Source: Chamaelirium japonicum
Lineage: Eukaryota > Streptophyta > Magnoliopsida > Liliales > Melanthiaceae
Reading direction: 5' to 3'
DNA: 64,000 nt
NCBI GenBank assembly: GCA_947650365.1
Contig: OX393556.1
Location: 78,059,079 to 78,123,078, forward strand
The position numbers and the translations under genes were made by a program. The notes under the pieces are model-generated. The model was not told the origin of the DNA. It did not search any database and was given only the letters and a program-made list of their open reading frames with translations. Positions within the stretch are counted from its first letter, which is position 1; each line of letters starts with the position of its first letter. Positions 46,701 to 53,420 of the stretch are shown piece by piece.

Positions 46701-49700
46701 AACGACGGTGGAGTATGAGTGCCAATATGTCTGGGCTCATGGATCAGTCCCTTTTTTATCGGTTGCCTAAGGGTTCGAAGTTGAACTCCTTCGTATTCCC
46801 CGCTCCATAATGGAGTACACATGAATACTTTAATATTAAGCGAAGCTTTCAAGCACTCTACTACATCGGGGAAGTAGTTGGTGAGGTGTTGCTTTAGTTA
46901 TATAACACCTCTAATTTCGATCCGTTTGCCACAGTGTTCACATTGTGACTTCTGCTTCTTTGCATCCCAGGGGAACTTGTGGGGTCAACCTATGCATTTG
47001 ACCCTGGATCCATGTGCGGGGAGGTTGGGAGGCCATATACAAAAATAAAAAATAATAATTAAGAATAAGTAATTTGATAAATCAGATGAGCATGTGTATG
47101 ATTTAACTAATAAGACACTGAATTTCTAACAAGTAGCAATAGGAACATCTGAATCTCATTTATATCACACCCAATACGGTTTAACCCATGTCGGCCCAAT
47201 CCGAAAGTTGGTTTAAACAAAATCCGTATCCAACTGTATCCAAGACGTATCCTTTTCTTTTTTTTTTTGATTTTTTAAAACTGGATACTTTTGAGCCTTA
47301 TCCAGGCCGTATCCGTGTTGGATACGTGTCGGATACGGATACTCACACCCTATAGGAGTATCCGTGCTTCATAACGTGTAGTATGAGAGTTTTACGTAAG
47401 AAAGTAACGCTATATGCATGATAAAGAAGGGATAATTCGCACCAAATTGATTCTCAACAGTGGTCTTAGGCCTCATTATCGGCATCCCAAGTCCCCCAAT
47501 CACCCTTACGTACTGAAACATTACGGGCACAATTTGCTTCTTTCTGGAACTATACTCCATGTGCTCTATAATTCCCTTTGGATTTCAGGAGTAACCAAGT
47601 GCATATGCTCTTGCATTGGCCGTGAGAGCATTAGCAAGTGTTGATTGTGTTGTGCAATGCCATTGCCCGGTGACAAAGTCATGCACTTCGCATATGAGAT
47701 CCTTTTATACTGGACTCTTACAAAGACCGTACTTCGGTTTAAAAGTTGAAGGTGTCCTTGAAGAAATGAAGATTGTGGTGTGGGTGTGGGTGTGGGTGTG
47801 TAAACTACGTCAATTATCGAGGATTTGTTTTTACTGTTTTTGGATTAAGAAAAAGGCTCTTGGGTTCTAGGAGGAGCTTATGAATAGCTAAATAGAGTCT
47901 GTTGCCTTTGAGTTGGTCCAAGAAGAGGGTGTCAATTTTTTTCTAGACACAATTGTGATGCAGACATCTTTTTTTTTTTTTTGCAATTAATGCAGACATC
48001 TTTTGCATATCATAATTCGTTGGTCATTATTTTTGGCACGTTAGTATTCTAAATTCCTATGACCGAGTCTTTCTGGCCCCTGGGAATTTATTTTGTTAAT
48101 GTATTAGAGAGAGCCTCTCTAACTGGTGAGAAGTCGTAGGTGCCCGCTAACGGCTTTTTGTGGCTCGGTCCTATCGTCCTGACCTCCATCTCTCTGTCCT
48201 TATCAAAACCATGGGCTTAATTCTTCCTCATGTATTATCCTTAGTACGAGTGCTCTGCCCTCCCGGTTCACCTAGATCCATAGTTTGGCTTGCCTTGGAA
48301 GTTAGTTTTTTTTTTGTTTTGTTATGGAAATATAGTATGTAATAATGATAAAGTTCATAGGATCAATACAATCTGTTATTGGTTCTGTAGAGCAGGATAT
48401 TTTGTCCGTTCTGTTATTGCAGATGCTTTGGAAAGTCCTTAGTTCTTACTTGCTAGAAGAGCTTTAATTGATATTTAGTCCAATTGTACCATTAAAGATT
48501 AACACCAAATTGGGTGAGCTTATCTAATCTTATGTATGTCAGAAAATGTCCCTGTTTATAGCTATTTCAATTAAATTTTTACAGTAATTTTTATTTGGCA
48601 TTTTTTTTTTTGGGGGACTTAGTGAGGTTCCTGACAAGAGATCAGTTTAAGGGGAATGACATGCAACAAGATGGTGTTGCACTAGGTCCCTTCGGAAAAG
48701 GATGCAGCTGTAGCAAGTCCCACGCGTGACTTTTATCCCCATTTAATGACCAAACTGCCCCTTAGTGCATGCCCCTTTGCTCTTGTCGCTACAGAGCTTA
48801 ACCCACGGATTTACTACAATGATTTCACTGTGGCAATTGTTACTATATTCGATAATAAATAGTAACAATTTGCTATTGTTACTCTTTATTATCGAATTGA
48901 GTAACAATTGCTACAGTGAGTTTATTGTAGTAATTTTTTTTGGAGAAATCTCGATAAAATTGTTACTCAATCCGATAATAAACAGAAACAATTGGTACAG
49001 TGGTAGCAAAGTGTAACAATTCCTTGATAAAAGCGTAACAATTGCTACAGTTATTTCACTGCAACAATTGCTACAGTTATTTCATTATAACAATTGCTAC
49101 AGTTATTTCATTATAACAATTGCTGCAGTTATTTGTTACAGTAATAAAAGAGTAGCAATTGCTACAGTAATTTGCTACAGTGAAATCACTGTAGCAAATG
49201 TTACTCTATATTACCGGAATGTTAACTCTACAAATGGTTTCATTGTACAGCTACGAGTAGGGGTAAAATGGTTATTTTCCAAACTGTCAAAGGGTAAAAT
49301 GGATTTTTTCCAAACGAGAGGACCTGGTGCACAGGCATCTTGTTGTCTGTCCTTATCACTATAGTGTTATGTTGTCAGGGGCCTTACGCATATTAACCCT
49401 TTTTTTTTTGCAAGTTTTATTTGGTAATTTAAGTTGGCTTAAACTTATAAAACTTAGTGACACCTGACTTCTGTATCAGTTTCATTGAACTATAAGCCTA
49501 CTCTCTGTAATATGTTCACATTTTTCATTCTTTTAGATTTGTCTGCTAGCTTTTATGATGCGAGTTAATAAGTAGGGTTTTGCAGGTTAAGACTAAGATA
49601 TCTGATGCTTCTCCCGAGCCTGAAAAGGGTAGAGAAGGCTGTGAGCCAGACTTTATCCCTATAGTACGGTCTGGGGGTTGCGCTGATATCGGATTCCGAC

Positions 49701-52353
49701 GGAGCATGGAGGATGCATATGTTTGCTGTGACAACTTCATGCATGAATATGGGCTTAAAAGCTTTGGAGAAGGTCCCAACGCCTTCTATGGGGTATGTTC
49801 TTTTAATTGTTTTTTTTTTGTCACTCCTGTACCGAACTTTGGCATGCAACTTTCTGACTCTGTGATCCAGATGTATGTGAGGATCATAACGGCCTGGCCA
49901 AATCGTGTGGCTAATCTTGAAGGGATGTGTATATTAAGGATATAAATGGCTACACACAAATCTTGAGGCTGATTTTGAATGCAGCCTGCTTTTGATTCCA
50001 TAGTACATATGCTGTTAAATTGCATGCTGCATGTTTGAGATACTCTCCTATATTTTTGCAACCATTTCTTGTATTTATTCTTGCACCCTTGAGATGAAAT
50101 ATGCTACTTGTTGCCAGTGTAGTTAGCCTGTAGAGTCAAAGGAACAAATTGATGCTACCACTCACCAATGAAACACTTACCAAGATATCATATACAAAGT
50201 GTTTAGGGGGTCTTGTGTGTCAAAATTTGGTATCAAGCACTGCCATTTTCTCTATTAATATGAGTTCTACTTTGTTTTTCTGAAGGCCATTGAATAGAAC
50301 ATTACCTTTGATCACTGAAGATGGTGATATTAACTAACTTAGAAATGTTACGTTAGCAACTTGTGTGCTTATTCCCGCGCTTGAGTTCTCTAGTTTCTCC
50401 ATATTTTGATTTCGGTGTCATGTGGCGCTGAGTGCTAACCTTTTCACATATGTATGCTTTGTAGGTTTTTGACGGCCATGGTGGAAAGCATGCTGCTGAC
50501 TTTGCCTGCAGCAATTTACCGAGATTTATTGTAGAGGACGACAGTTTTCCAAGAGAGATTGAGAGAGTGGTTGCTTCAGCATTTTCACAGATAGACTCTG
50601 CTTTGGCGGAGGCTTGCTCCATCGACTCTGCTCTTGCATCGGGTACGACTGCACTGGCCGCACTTATTGTTGGAAGGTCAGACTTTTCCCCCCTCCTAAT
50701 CAAAATCGGAATGCATGCCTACCTTTCATTTAGAGTTATTATTATTTCTATGTGTGTCATCACAGTTAATATTGTGATATAGAAGTTTGTATGCGGTGGT
50801 GGAGCCTGCCTGACACCCCCCGTATACATCTAAACATAGGCCTGGCCCATCATGGTCCTATTTAAAGCCCAGTACACTTCCTCCATGTCACATCGCCATT
50901 TTCTCCAGATCTGCATAACATGGATCTATGATCACCTAAATCACCGCAAGGGTGAAAACTCACTATTACTTGCAGAAATTCTGAGCAGCAACATTCAGAT
51001 TGTATCATAACCATCAGGCCATGTCCGCTTTATGAATTCTTCTTCGCCATTCATTTCTATTTAGGGAACATTCAGATTGTCTGTACCCCAAATACTTCAT
51101 TGCTGGCTTATTCTTGGATATTACATCATCGCGGTTCGGTGGATTTGAGGCCAATGTCTTGAAGCGGTTGGCTGTTTACTATGTTGCTTCTTGCACAAAC
51201 CCCGCGATAAACTCTCTAACTGATGATCCTACCTATCTGCTCATTCCTTGCCTGATGCCATCACTAGCACTTGCAACTACCAAGGCCCAACGACCCTTCG
51301 ATGTGAAAATCTTGTACCCAGCCATGTTGGAGGAACATCATGCGGAACATGCATAGTGCTGATAAGTATCCAAACTCCTTACTTCTTCAACATCGTAGAT
51401 CATCAGATTGAACGGTTTAGGCTGTTCTATCTGTTAAGAGGCTGACTGTTGAAGACATGCAGTAATTGAGACACCTTGACATTTCAGCAAGTGACTCCTC
51501 TTTTGGTGTTATGTTAGGATTAACCTTGATTGTTTCAAATGTTGTCTTTATTGAACTCGGTCTATTTAGAAGTTGTGCTGGTACTCTTTAGTTATATGTG
51601 TTTCGATTACTAGGTGGTATTTCTCAAAAAAAAAAAAACTAGGTGGTATTGTTGTGTGATGAAGGCTCATTTTGGTCTGGGACAGAGTTTGGTTTTTCTG
51701 CTCTCCCTCCCTTGGATGATATCTTCTTTAACTCTGAATTTTACTTTGTTTTGTTTCTTGTCATTCTGTTTGGGGTGTGGAGTAGGTCGTTGGTGGTGGC
51801 GAATGCTGGGGACTGCAGGGCCGTGCTTTGCCGCAGGGGCAAGGCCATCGAGATGTCGAGAGACCATAAGCCAGCGTGTGGCAAAGAGAAGAAGCGCATC
51901 GAGGCCACGGGAGGGTACGTGTACGACGGGTACCTCAACGGGCAGCTGAACGTGACCCGTGCCCTTGGGGACTGGCACATGGAGGGCATGAAGGGCCTGG
52001 ATGGTGCGGGCCCCCTCAGCGCCGAGCCGGAGTTCACGAGGATGCGGCTGACGGAGGAGGATGAGTTCCTGATCATGGGTTGCGACGGCATCTGGGATGT
52101 GTTCCGCAGCCAGAACGCGGTGGACTTTGCGCGGCGGAAGCTGCAGGAGCACAATGACCCCACCGCGTGCTGCAGAGATCTCGTCGACGAGGCCCTCAAG
52201 CGGAATAGTGGCGACAATCTCGCTGTGGTGGTTGTGTGTTTCCAGTCGAGGCCGCCGCTGGCCCTGGCAGCCCCAAGGCCACGGGTCCAGAGGAGCATAT
52301 CAGCGGAGGGCCTGAGGGAGCTGCAGAGCTTCTTGGACAGTTTGGGGAACTGA
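25976..52353 (+). CDS. DBP1-like: Protein phosphatase 2C, DBP1-like (four exons, 377 aa)
   Basis: The spliced product (join 25976-26122, 49586-49792, 50465-50676, 51786-52353) is a Mg/Mn-dependent Ser/Thr phosphatase of the PP2C (PPM) family. Motifs in order: SMED at residues 89-92, VFDGHGG at 119-125, SGTTA at 177-181, VANAGDCRAV at 193-202, SRDHKP at 213-218, LNVTRALGD at 243-251, GCDGIWDV at 287-294 and SGDN at 330-333. These supply the metal-binding acidic residues (D92, D121, D289, D332) and the phosphate-binding R88 region. The C-terminal RVQRSISAEGLRELQSFLD tail and the HASL-VKTKIS junction are characteristic of the plant DBP1-like PP2C group. Length agrees with that group (about 380 aa). 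ATG 25976 was chosen because an in-frame TGA lies at 25958. Introns 1 and 2 are phase 0, intron 3 is phase 2, and all have GT-AG borders. Family members act in stress and hormone signalling; tobacco DBP1 also binds DNA (known for that protein, not shown here). The striking oddity is the 23.5-kb first intron. Confidence 0.92.
26123..27397 (+). other. Proximal part of giant intron 1, no element recognised
   Basis: Ordinary AT-rich plant intron sequence without coding frames or clear repeats. It is probably close to the ancestral intron. One TATGCATGCATATGC-like palindrome lies near 26608. Confidence 0.6.
27398..30269 (+). repeat. Four tandem 722-bp units, each with a chromovirus integrase tail and chromodomain fragment
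   Basis: Units start at 27398, 28120, 28842 and 29564, each TCACCAGTATGGTTGCAATG. The period is exactly 722 bp and the last copy is cut about 16 bp short. Copies differ by only a handful of bases (for example TGGCTCCCC/TGGCACCCC, CCAACGG/CCGATGG). Each unit holds first a GAGCTTGGCTTGTTTATTAAA-type segment. Then follows plus-strand coding: APQYVGPYEIIGKMGPAAYR, LGVHPVFLFSMLRKNKPDPS and, one frame over, ILDFKEKVILNKS with VKVLWQ and TTWELE. This is the end of a Tekay/Del-type integrase and its chromodomain, broken by a frameshift near residue DFD. The fourth unit runs directly into the matching 3' LTR at 30270. Confidence 0.92.
27760..28093 (+). pseudogene. Integrase C-terminus and chromodomain fragment (unit 1; repeated at +722, +1444, +2166)
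   Basis: Two overlapping frames carry the pieces. 27760-27948 gives APQYVGPYEIIGKMGPAAYR up to KCIVRRDFD and a stop. 27773-28093 ends EETTWELEVDVRKQYPQLFA and a stop. In intact chromoviruses this part recognises chromatin marks through the chromodomain (family knowledge). Copies lie at 28482-28815, 29204-29537 and 29926-30260; the last has an additional one-base deletion near 30135. Confidence 0.8.
30270..33066 (+). mobile_element. Tekay/Del-like 3' LTR, + orientation, interrupted by insertions
   Basis: It follows the chromodomain end directly, as a 3' LTR would. It is the reverse complement, with divergence, of 39990-41623 plus 33865-34300. Shared blocks include ACGCAATGG.../CATTGCGTCC near 30355, the CCAACCCATAATTTAAATAC block near 30480, AACAAATAAGAGGCTCTTC near 30620, TATATATGCAACTCTATA near 31993 and the GTGACCATAACTCGGTC block near 32210. 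The first about 45 bp of the LTR (TGTAATAACCC on the other copy) are missing here. It is interrupted at about 30805-31845. Confidence 0.65.
30805..31845. mobile_element. Insertion with GGCGGGCGCC-rich ends (hAT-like, nested)
   Basis: The insertion starts near CACTGTTCTAAAAAGCGG, with GGCGGCCGCCTAGGCG and GGCGGGCGCC motifs. It ends with a threefold CTTGCCCGCCCGCCTTCCG minisatellite and GTTCTTAAATTGC. The GC-rich ends are complementary in character. Inside is a second patch (about 31105-31560) of GGTTGGCAATGGATCGGGTTC type with CCATACCC repeats, resembling common hAT MITEs. The right LTR copy lacks this segment. Exact ends and target duplication not resolved. Confidence 0.5.
33092..33512. mobile_element. 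hAT-like MITE with 8-bp target duplication
   Basis: Terminal inverted repeats CATAGTTACCAAATCGG (33092-33108) and CCGACTTGGTAACTATG (33496-33512) match in 16 of 17 positions. Flanks are GTTGGAAT (33084-33091) and GTTGGAAT (33513-33520). The interior is rich in ACGCGTATAAAACG motifs and T runs, with no coding. An 8-bp duplication and CA-starting TIRs point to hAT. Confidence 0.85.
33540..34300 (-). mobile_element. Tekay/Del-like LTR segments, minus orientation (left part)
   Basis: 33540-33860 parallels 40560-40830 in the same direction (AAAGAGGCTGGTG(G/A)GTTG, GCCCACTGATATGGGCTTCGG, CAGACTAAGTGGGTTGCAG). 33865-34300 is the reverse complement of about 32640-33060. The insertion of the 34301-39989 element separates it from 39990-41623. 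At least two LTR copies seem to be joined here (junction TCGGGGTGTTAGAAAAG near 33860). Confidence 0.55.
34301..35742 (-). repeat. 3' LTR of the chromovirus derivative
   Basis: It starts TGATGCAAAACAAATGCATG and ends GATGTCCGCATCA on the plus strand, and has a GC-rich core (34840-35390) of GGGTCGGCGGGCGGAGAG-like repeats. Open frames in the core, on both strands, are composition artefacts repeated in the other LTR. Confidence 0.92.
35740..36880 (-). pseudogene. Integrase 3' half with chromodomain
   Basis: After the deletion junction (STLAKKIFKEHDSVLIFVD) the frame follows the chromovirus integrase core: LHGLSEIIMPNKDVKITSF, LQFSTLFHSQTDDQTEVVNR, AEFAYNTSVNRSTGMSPHEV, then GAVKKLHTRSVGPFRVLKEI and a chromodomain RRYLVCWKGRPHSEDAWIEH. 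The zinc-binding N-terminus is absent. The second catalytic Asp (usual VSDRD) is replaced (MPNKD), so the enzyme is dead. The frame continues through the polypurine tract (LTPGE) and its stop codon TGA is the first three bases of the 3' LTR. Confidence 0.8.
36866..37273 (-). pseudogene. Retroviral-type protease remnant
   Basis: The frame contains KVIVDSNSCINAVSSTVISK and DVSQVILGRPCLFD. This corresponds to the aspartic protease of chromoviruses, whose active site is usually D-S/T-G. Here Gly is replaced by Asn (DSN), so activity is unlikely. It runs into the deletion near 36860 where reverse transcriptase should start. Confidence 0.7.
37328..38398 (-). CDS. gag: Chromovirus Gag (356 aa)
   Basis: An intact open frame for the nucleocapsid/capsid protein. 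The retrotransposon gag core starts near VPSFDGRHDPQFFLDWLQS (residues 95-113) and runs through FAAMKLSGPASQYW (131-144) and GLREDLRSELL. A CCHC zinc knuckle CKCQGYEHVAANC lies at residues 315-327, with C314/C317/H322/C327 as the CX2CX4HX4C pattern. Translation may start at residue 20 (MDPEVLTRALAELAQGI), because the first 19 residues lie close to the primer site and look unlike family starts. It packages element RNA into particles (family knowledge). The intact frame could let this derivative use, or interfere with, related autonomous elements (inference). Confidence 0.85.
   Translation of the reverse strand: MPTRRCRSYQLGESRESDNMDPEVLTRALAELAQGITTMNQNLTACQRDTNARFDRLDQAPPLAPPPLDPQDFRPPWQNNQDPNEQYLRSIRLEVPSFDGRHDPQFFLDWLQSMDRYFAWYPLTEPRKVQFAAMKLSGPASQYWTNVEALRAAKTQDPIDTWVAMKNELKGKYVPPSYRAHLLDQWHQFTQGNKSARDYVTKFEEFLNRCKVLGTETPAQVLARFRSGLREDLRSELLARDVTELERAYTLVQNLDSIRSNHFHRDQDSQSKCPRPFSDNYLSRPYPNESQPRADSTSQSNEKDFSKVSPLIMCCKCQGYEHVAANCASHVKVNIIDGNLIEVIESREVEFVYQAK
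38530..38547 (-). promoter_or_regulatory. Primer-binding site (initiator Met tRNA)
   Basis: Minus strand reads TTTGGTATCAGAGCATGG directly after the LTR end GCATCA. It is the usual plant LTR-retrotransposon primer site. Confidence 0.9.
38548..39989 (-). repeat. 5' LTR of the chromovirus derivative
   Basis: Same length and boundaries as 34301-35742. The primer-binding site abuts it at 38547. Confidence 0.92.
39990..41623 (-). mobile_element. Tekay/Del-like LTR, minus orientation (right part)
   Basis: On the minus strand it begins TGTAATAACCCTGAAAAATT at 41623, the typical start of this LTR type. Removing the 34301-39989 insert joins it to 33865-34300. It is an inverted partner of 30270-33066. 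A tRNA-like patch (about 41355-41430) reads GGTTAGGACAATT... with GGGGGTTTAAATCCCGC. Confidence 0.65.
41624..41790 (+). repeat. Copy of the GAGCTTGGCT repeat found in the 722-bp units
   Basis: CAAGCTTTGGTTTGC, TTGAGCTTGGCTCATTAAAT, AACTCCAAGTTTTAGCTTGGC and AGCTTGTTCACAAAC parallel the segment at 27420-27610 in the same direction. Probably a MITE-derived family. Confidence 0.55.
41791..43494 (+). other. Intron 1 sequence with local duplications
   Basis: No genes. A 59-bp tandem duplication starts at 42221 and 42280 (TCCATGCTCTTCGGAGTTGG), with the two copies nearly identical. A 260-bp imperfect tandem duplication starts at 42637 and 42897 (CATTTATTTAG, later AATCCATGTGTGCTCTA and GGATTGGTCACATTGGGCTCA). 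Confidence 0.7.
43528..43712 (+). other. Exon-like open frame of unknown origin
   Basis: The stretch from a potential acceptor (TTATTGTAG at 43529) reads ISYIWKVDEDLAYIENVDKD, then LMRRSSHTFLGAFPHIKALF and NERANYLHCLNEDVTIG, up to a potential donor ATAG|GTACCC near 43711. Composition is protein-like, but I do not recognise a family. It could be a captured gene fragment or a cryptic exon in intron 1. The frame continues into poly-C, which is not coding. Confidence 0.3.
43715..43890 (+). repeat. CT, poly-C and GA simple repeats
   Basis: A CT run followed by about 35 C (43732-43767), then a GA run at 43856-43878. A shorter poly-C lies at 44360-44371. Confidence 0.9.
43891..45167 (+). other. Intron 1, unassigned, ending in probable LTR remnant
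   Basis: No coding frame recognised. The last few hundred bases precede a primer-binding site at 45168, so they probably include a decayed LTR whose left edge I cannot place. Confidence 0.4.
45168..45184 (+). promoter_or_regulatory. Orphan retrotransposon primer-binding site
   Basis: TGGTATCAGAGCATGG matches the complement of initiator Met tRNA. It is preceded by CCCATCAAATT, and no intact gag follows. Confidence 0.65.
45747..45931. mobile_element. 185-bp hAT-like MITE with 8-bp target duplication
   Basis: Ends CATTGTTCAAAAACTCG and CCGAGTTTTAAAACAGTG are inverted repeats with few mismatches. Identical GTTAGGAC flanks lie at 45739-45746 and 45932-45939. The interior is many GACTCG/CGAGTC motifs, so it folds extensively. 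Confidence 0.88.
46130..46260. repeat. Palindromic TTTCGATCGAAAT-rich patch
   Basis: CCGAAACCGAAATTTCGATTG followed by GAATTTCGATCGAAATG is strongly self-complementary, a composition common in plant MITEs. The ends are not defined. Confidence 0.4.
46595..47030 (-). pseudogene. hAT transposase BED zinc-finger fragment
   Basis: On the minus strand: HKFPWDAKKQKSQCEHCGKR, then IEIRGVI-stop-LKQHLTNYFPDVVECLK. This is the BED-type zinc finger (CX2C...HX4-5H/C) that opens plant hAT transposases. It is followed by EDERAQYQHAVFRFE-like residues. It contains an in-frame stop and no catalytic domain is nearby. It is a decayed fragment inside intron 1. Confidence 0.6.
47160..47375. repeat. MITE-like GTATCC/GGATAC inverted-repeat patch
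   Basis: AATCCGTATCCAACTGTATCC on one side and GGATACGTGTCGGATACGGA on the other are complementary across a T-rich centre. Ends not resolved. Confidence 0.45.
47376..48654 (+). other. Intron 1, no element recognised
   Basis: AT-rich noncoding sequence. There is a short GTGTGGGTGTGGGTGTGG repeat near 47779. No protein family recognised. Confidence 0.5.
48655..49354. mobile_element. TIR element of about 700 bp with ACAATTGCTACAGT subrepeats
   Basis: Left end AATGACATGCAACAAGATGG followed by TTGCACTAGGTCC pairs with the right end GGACCTGGTGCACAGGCAT followed by CTTGTTGTCTGTCCTT, an imperfect terminal inverted repeat of about 35 bp. The interior (48830-49215) has many direct and inverted copies of ACAATTGCTACAGT and TAACAATTG. 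A target duplication was not found. Class uncertain (Mutator-like or other MITE). Confidence 0.6.
49355..49585 (+). other. Distal end of intron 1
   Basis: Ordinary intron sequence ending in a pyrimidine-poor but valid acceptor TTTTGCAG. A CTTATAAAACTTAGTGAC stretch with possible branch points lies upstream. Confidence 0.6.
49586..49792 (+). CDS. DBP1-like: PP2C exon 2 (residues 50-118)
   Basis: Acceptor TTTTGCAG|GTT at 49585, donor GGG|GTATGT at 49793. It encodes VKTKISDASPEPEKG, then the first catalytic motif RRSMED (87-92) and FGEGPNAFYG. Confidence 0.93.
49793..50464 (+). other. PP2C intron 2 (672 bp)
   Basis: GTATGT...TTTGTAG borders, phase 0, AT-rich, no repeat or coding content seen. 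Confidence 0.9.
50465..50676 (+). CDS. DBP1-like: PP2C exon 3 (residues 119-189)
   Basis: Acceptor TTTGTAG|GTT, donor GGAAG|GTCAGA (a weaker donor at +3/+4). It carries VFDGHGGKHAADFA and SGTTALAALIVG. The last codon (Arg189) is split AG/G across intron 3. Confidence 0.93.
50677..51785 (+). other. PP2C intron 3 (1,109 bp)
   Basis: GTCAGA...GTGGAGTAG borders, phase 2. It contains a short A-rich run near 51628 and no defined element. Confidence 0.9.
51786..52353 (+). CDS. DBP1-like: PP2C exon 4 (residues 189-377 and stop)
   Basis: Acceptor GTGGAGTAG|GTCG; stop TGA at 52351-52353. It contains VANAGDCRAV, LNVTRALGD, GCDGIWDV and the SGDN motif. The exon is much more GC-rich than exons 2 and 3, as in many monocot genes. 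Open frames on the opposite strand here are codon-bias shadows. Confidence 0.95.
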
Positions 52354-52560
52354 ATTGAGCTGTTTTGCTGCATCAGGGAGTGGTGGGTGTTGTATGAGTA
52401 CTAGTCTATGCTGCTGCTGCTTTTTGTTTTTCTTTTTGAGTAGTTAAAATCTAGGCGAGATGCATTGTTCAACTGTAACATATGCGGCCTCGGATATATC
52501 CCTTTCCCTCATTTTTCGGTGAATGTTGTTTTGCCTTTTTGAGTTCTGTCGCTTGCTCGT
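52354..52560 (+). promoter_or_regulatory. Probable 3' UTR of the PP2C gene
   Basis: T-rich sequence after the stop with TTGTAACATATG-type upstream elements near 52472. No canonical AATAAA was found within 200 bp. The polyadenylation site is therefore approximate. Confidence 0.45.
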
Positions 52561-53368
52561 CGATGAGATGAGATGAAACACGTACAGTACCGTCGTGGAT
52601 TACCAGAGGCTCTGCTGCTGCTGCTTGAATTCACAGGAAGTTTTGGGCCCCTGAGGAAGTGTCTTAGATGTTGTCGTCGTTGTCCCATTCTTTGGCATCA
52701 TCATGATGATGATGATGATGATGCTGGCCTGGCCCCCTTTCCCTTTGGCATCACGCTAGACTCATTTCCATGTCCTTCATGCGTCAAGCATCTATTCTCT
52801 GGGCCCAGTTAACATGTGTGTTTCAACTGCCCATTTTCCCCTTCCATCTAAAGGTCCAACTCAAAATCTCTCTCTCTCTCTCTCTCTCTCTCACCCTCTC
52901 TCTTATTCATGAGAGAGCGAAAGCATCAAATCCTCAGCTATGCATTTGTTTAACATCCTAATTCCTAGACCCATACCGACTAAGAAAGAGGAGATACTTT
53001 GGTTTATCCATTGACAAATCTCCTCACCACACTCGGAGTATTCAAAGTTCAATGATAAGAGAGGGGGACCAGGAGAGAGAGAGAGAGAGAGTTTCTTAAT
53101 TACTCCTTCAGATAAGGAGTCTGAAGCACTGTTTGGATTGGCGAAAAGAATCCCATTCCCCTCCCCCCCTACAGATTTGGCATCATTGAAGCCACAGCTT
53201 AGCTCCGCTGTACATTAATACCCGATGGAGATGGAGAAAAAGAACAGAAAGAATTGGTGTCGAAAACAGACAAGGGAGACGGTCGCTGGCGGATACATAT
53301 AACAAAGACACGTTGCTGTCTGCATATTTTCCACCCTCTCACCACCCAAACCATACTGATTTATATTA

Positions 53369-53416
<48 letters not shown>

Positions 53417-53420
53417 ACAT
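52561..53420. repeat. Intergenic simple repeats
   Basis: (ATG)n near 52700-52722, (CT)n at 52866-52892, (GA)n at 53074-53092 and about 50 bp of (GA)n at 53365-53415. No gene between them. Confidence 0.85.

Noticed and set aside
46502..46810. Plus-strand 102-codon frame
   Set aside because: The opposite strand carries the BED zinc-finger transposase relic, which explains the sequence better.
51667..52373. Long minus-strand frames opposite exon 4
   Set aside because: They are shadows of a GC-rich real exon whose plus-strand product has all PP2C motifs.
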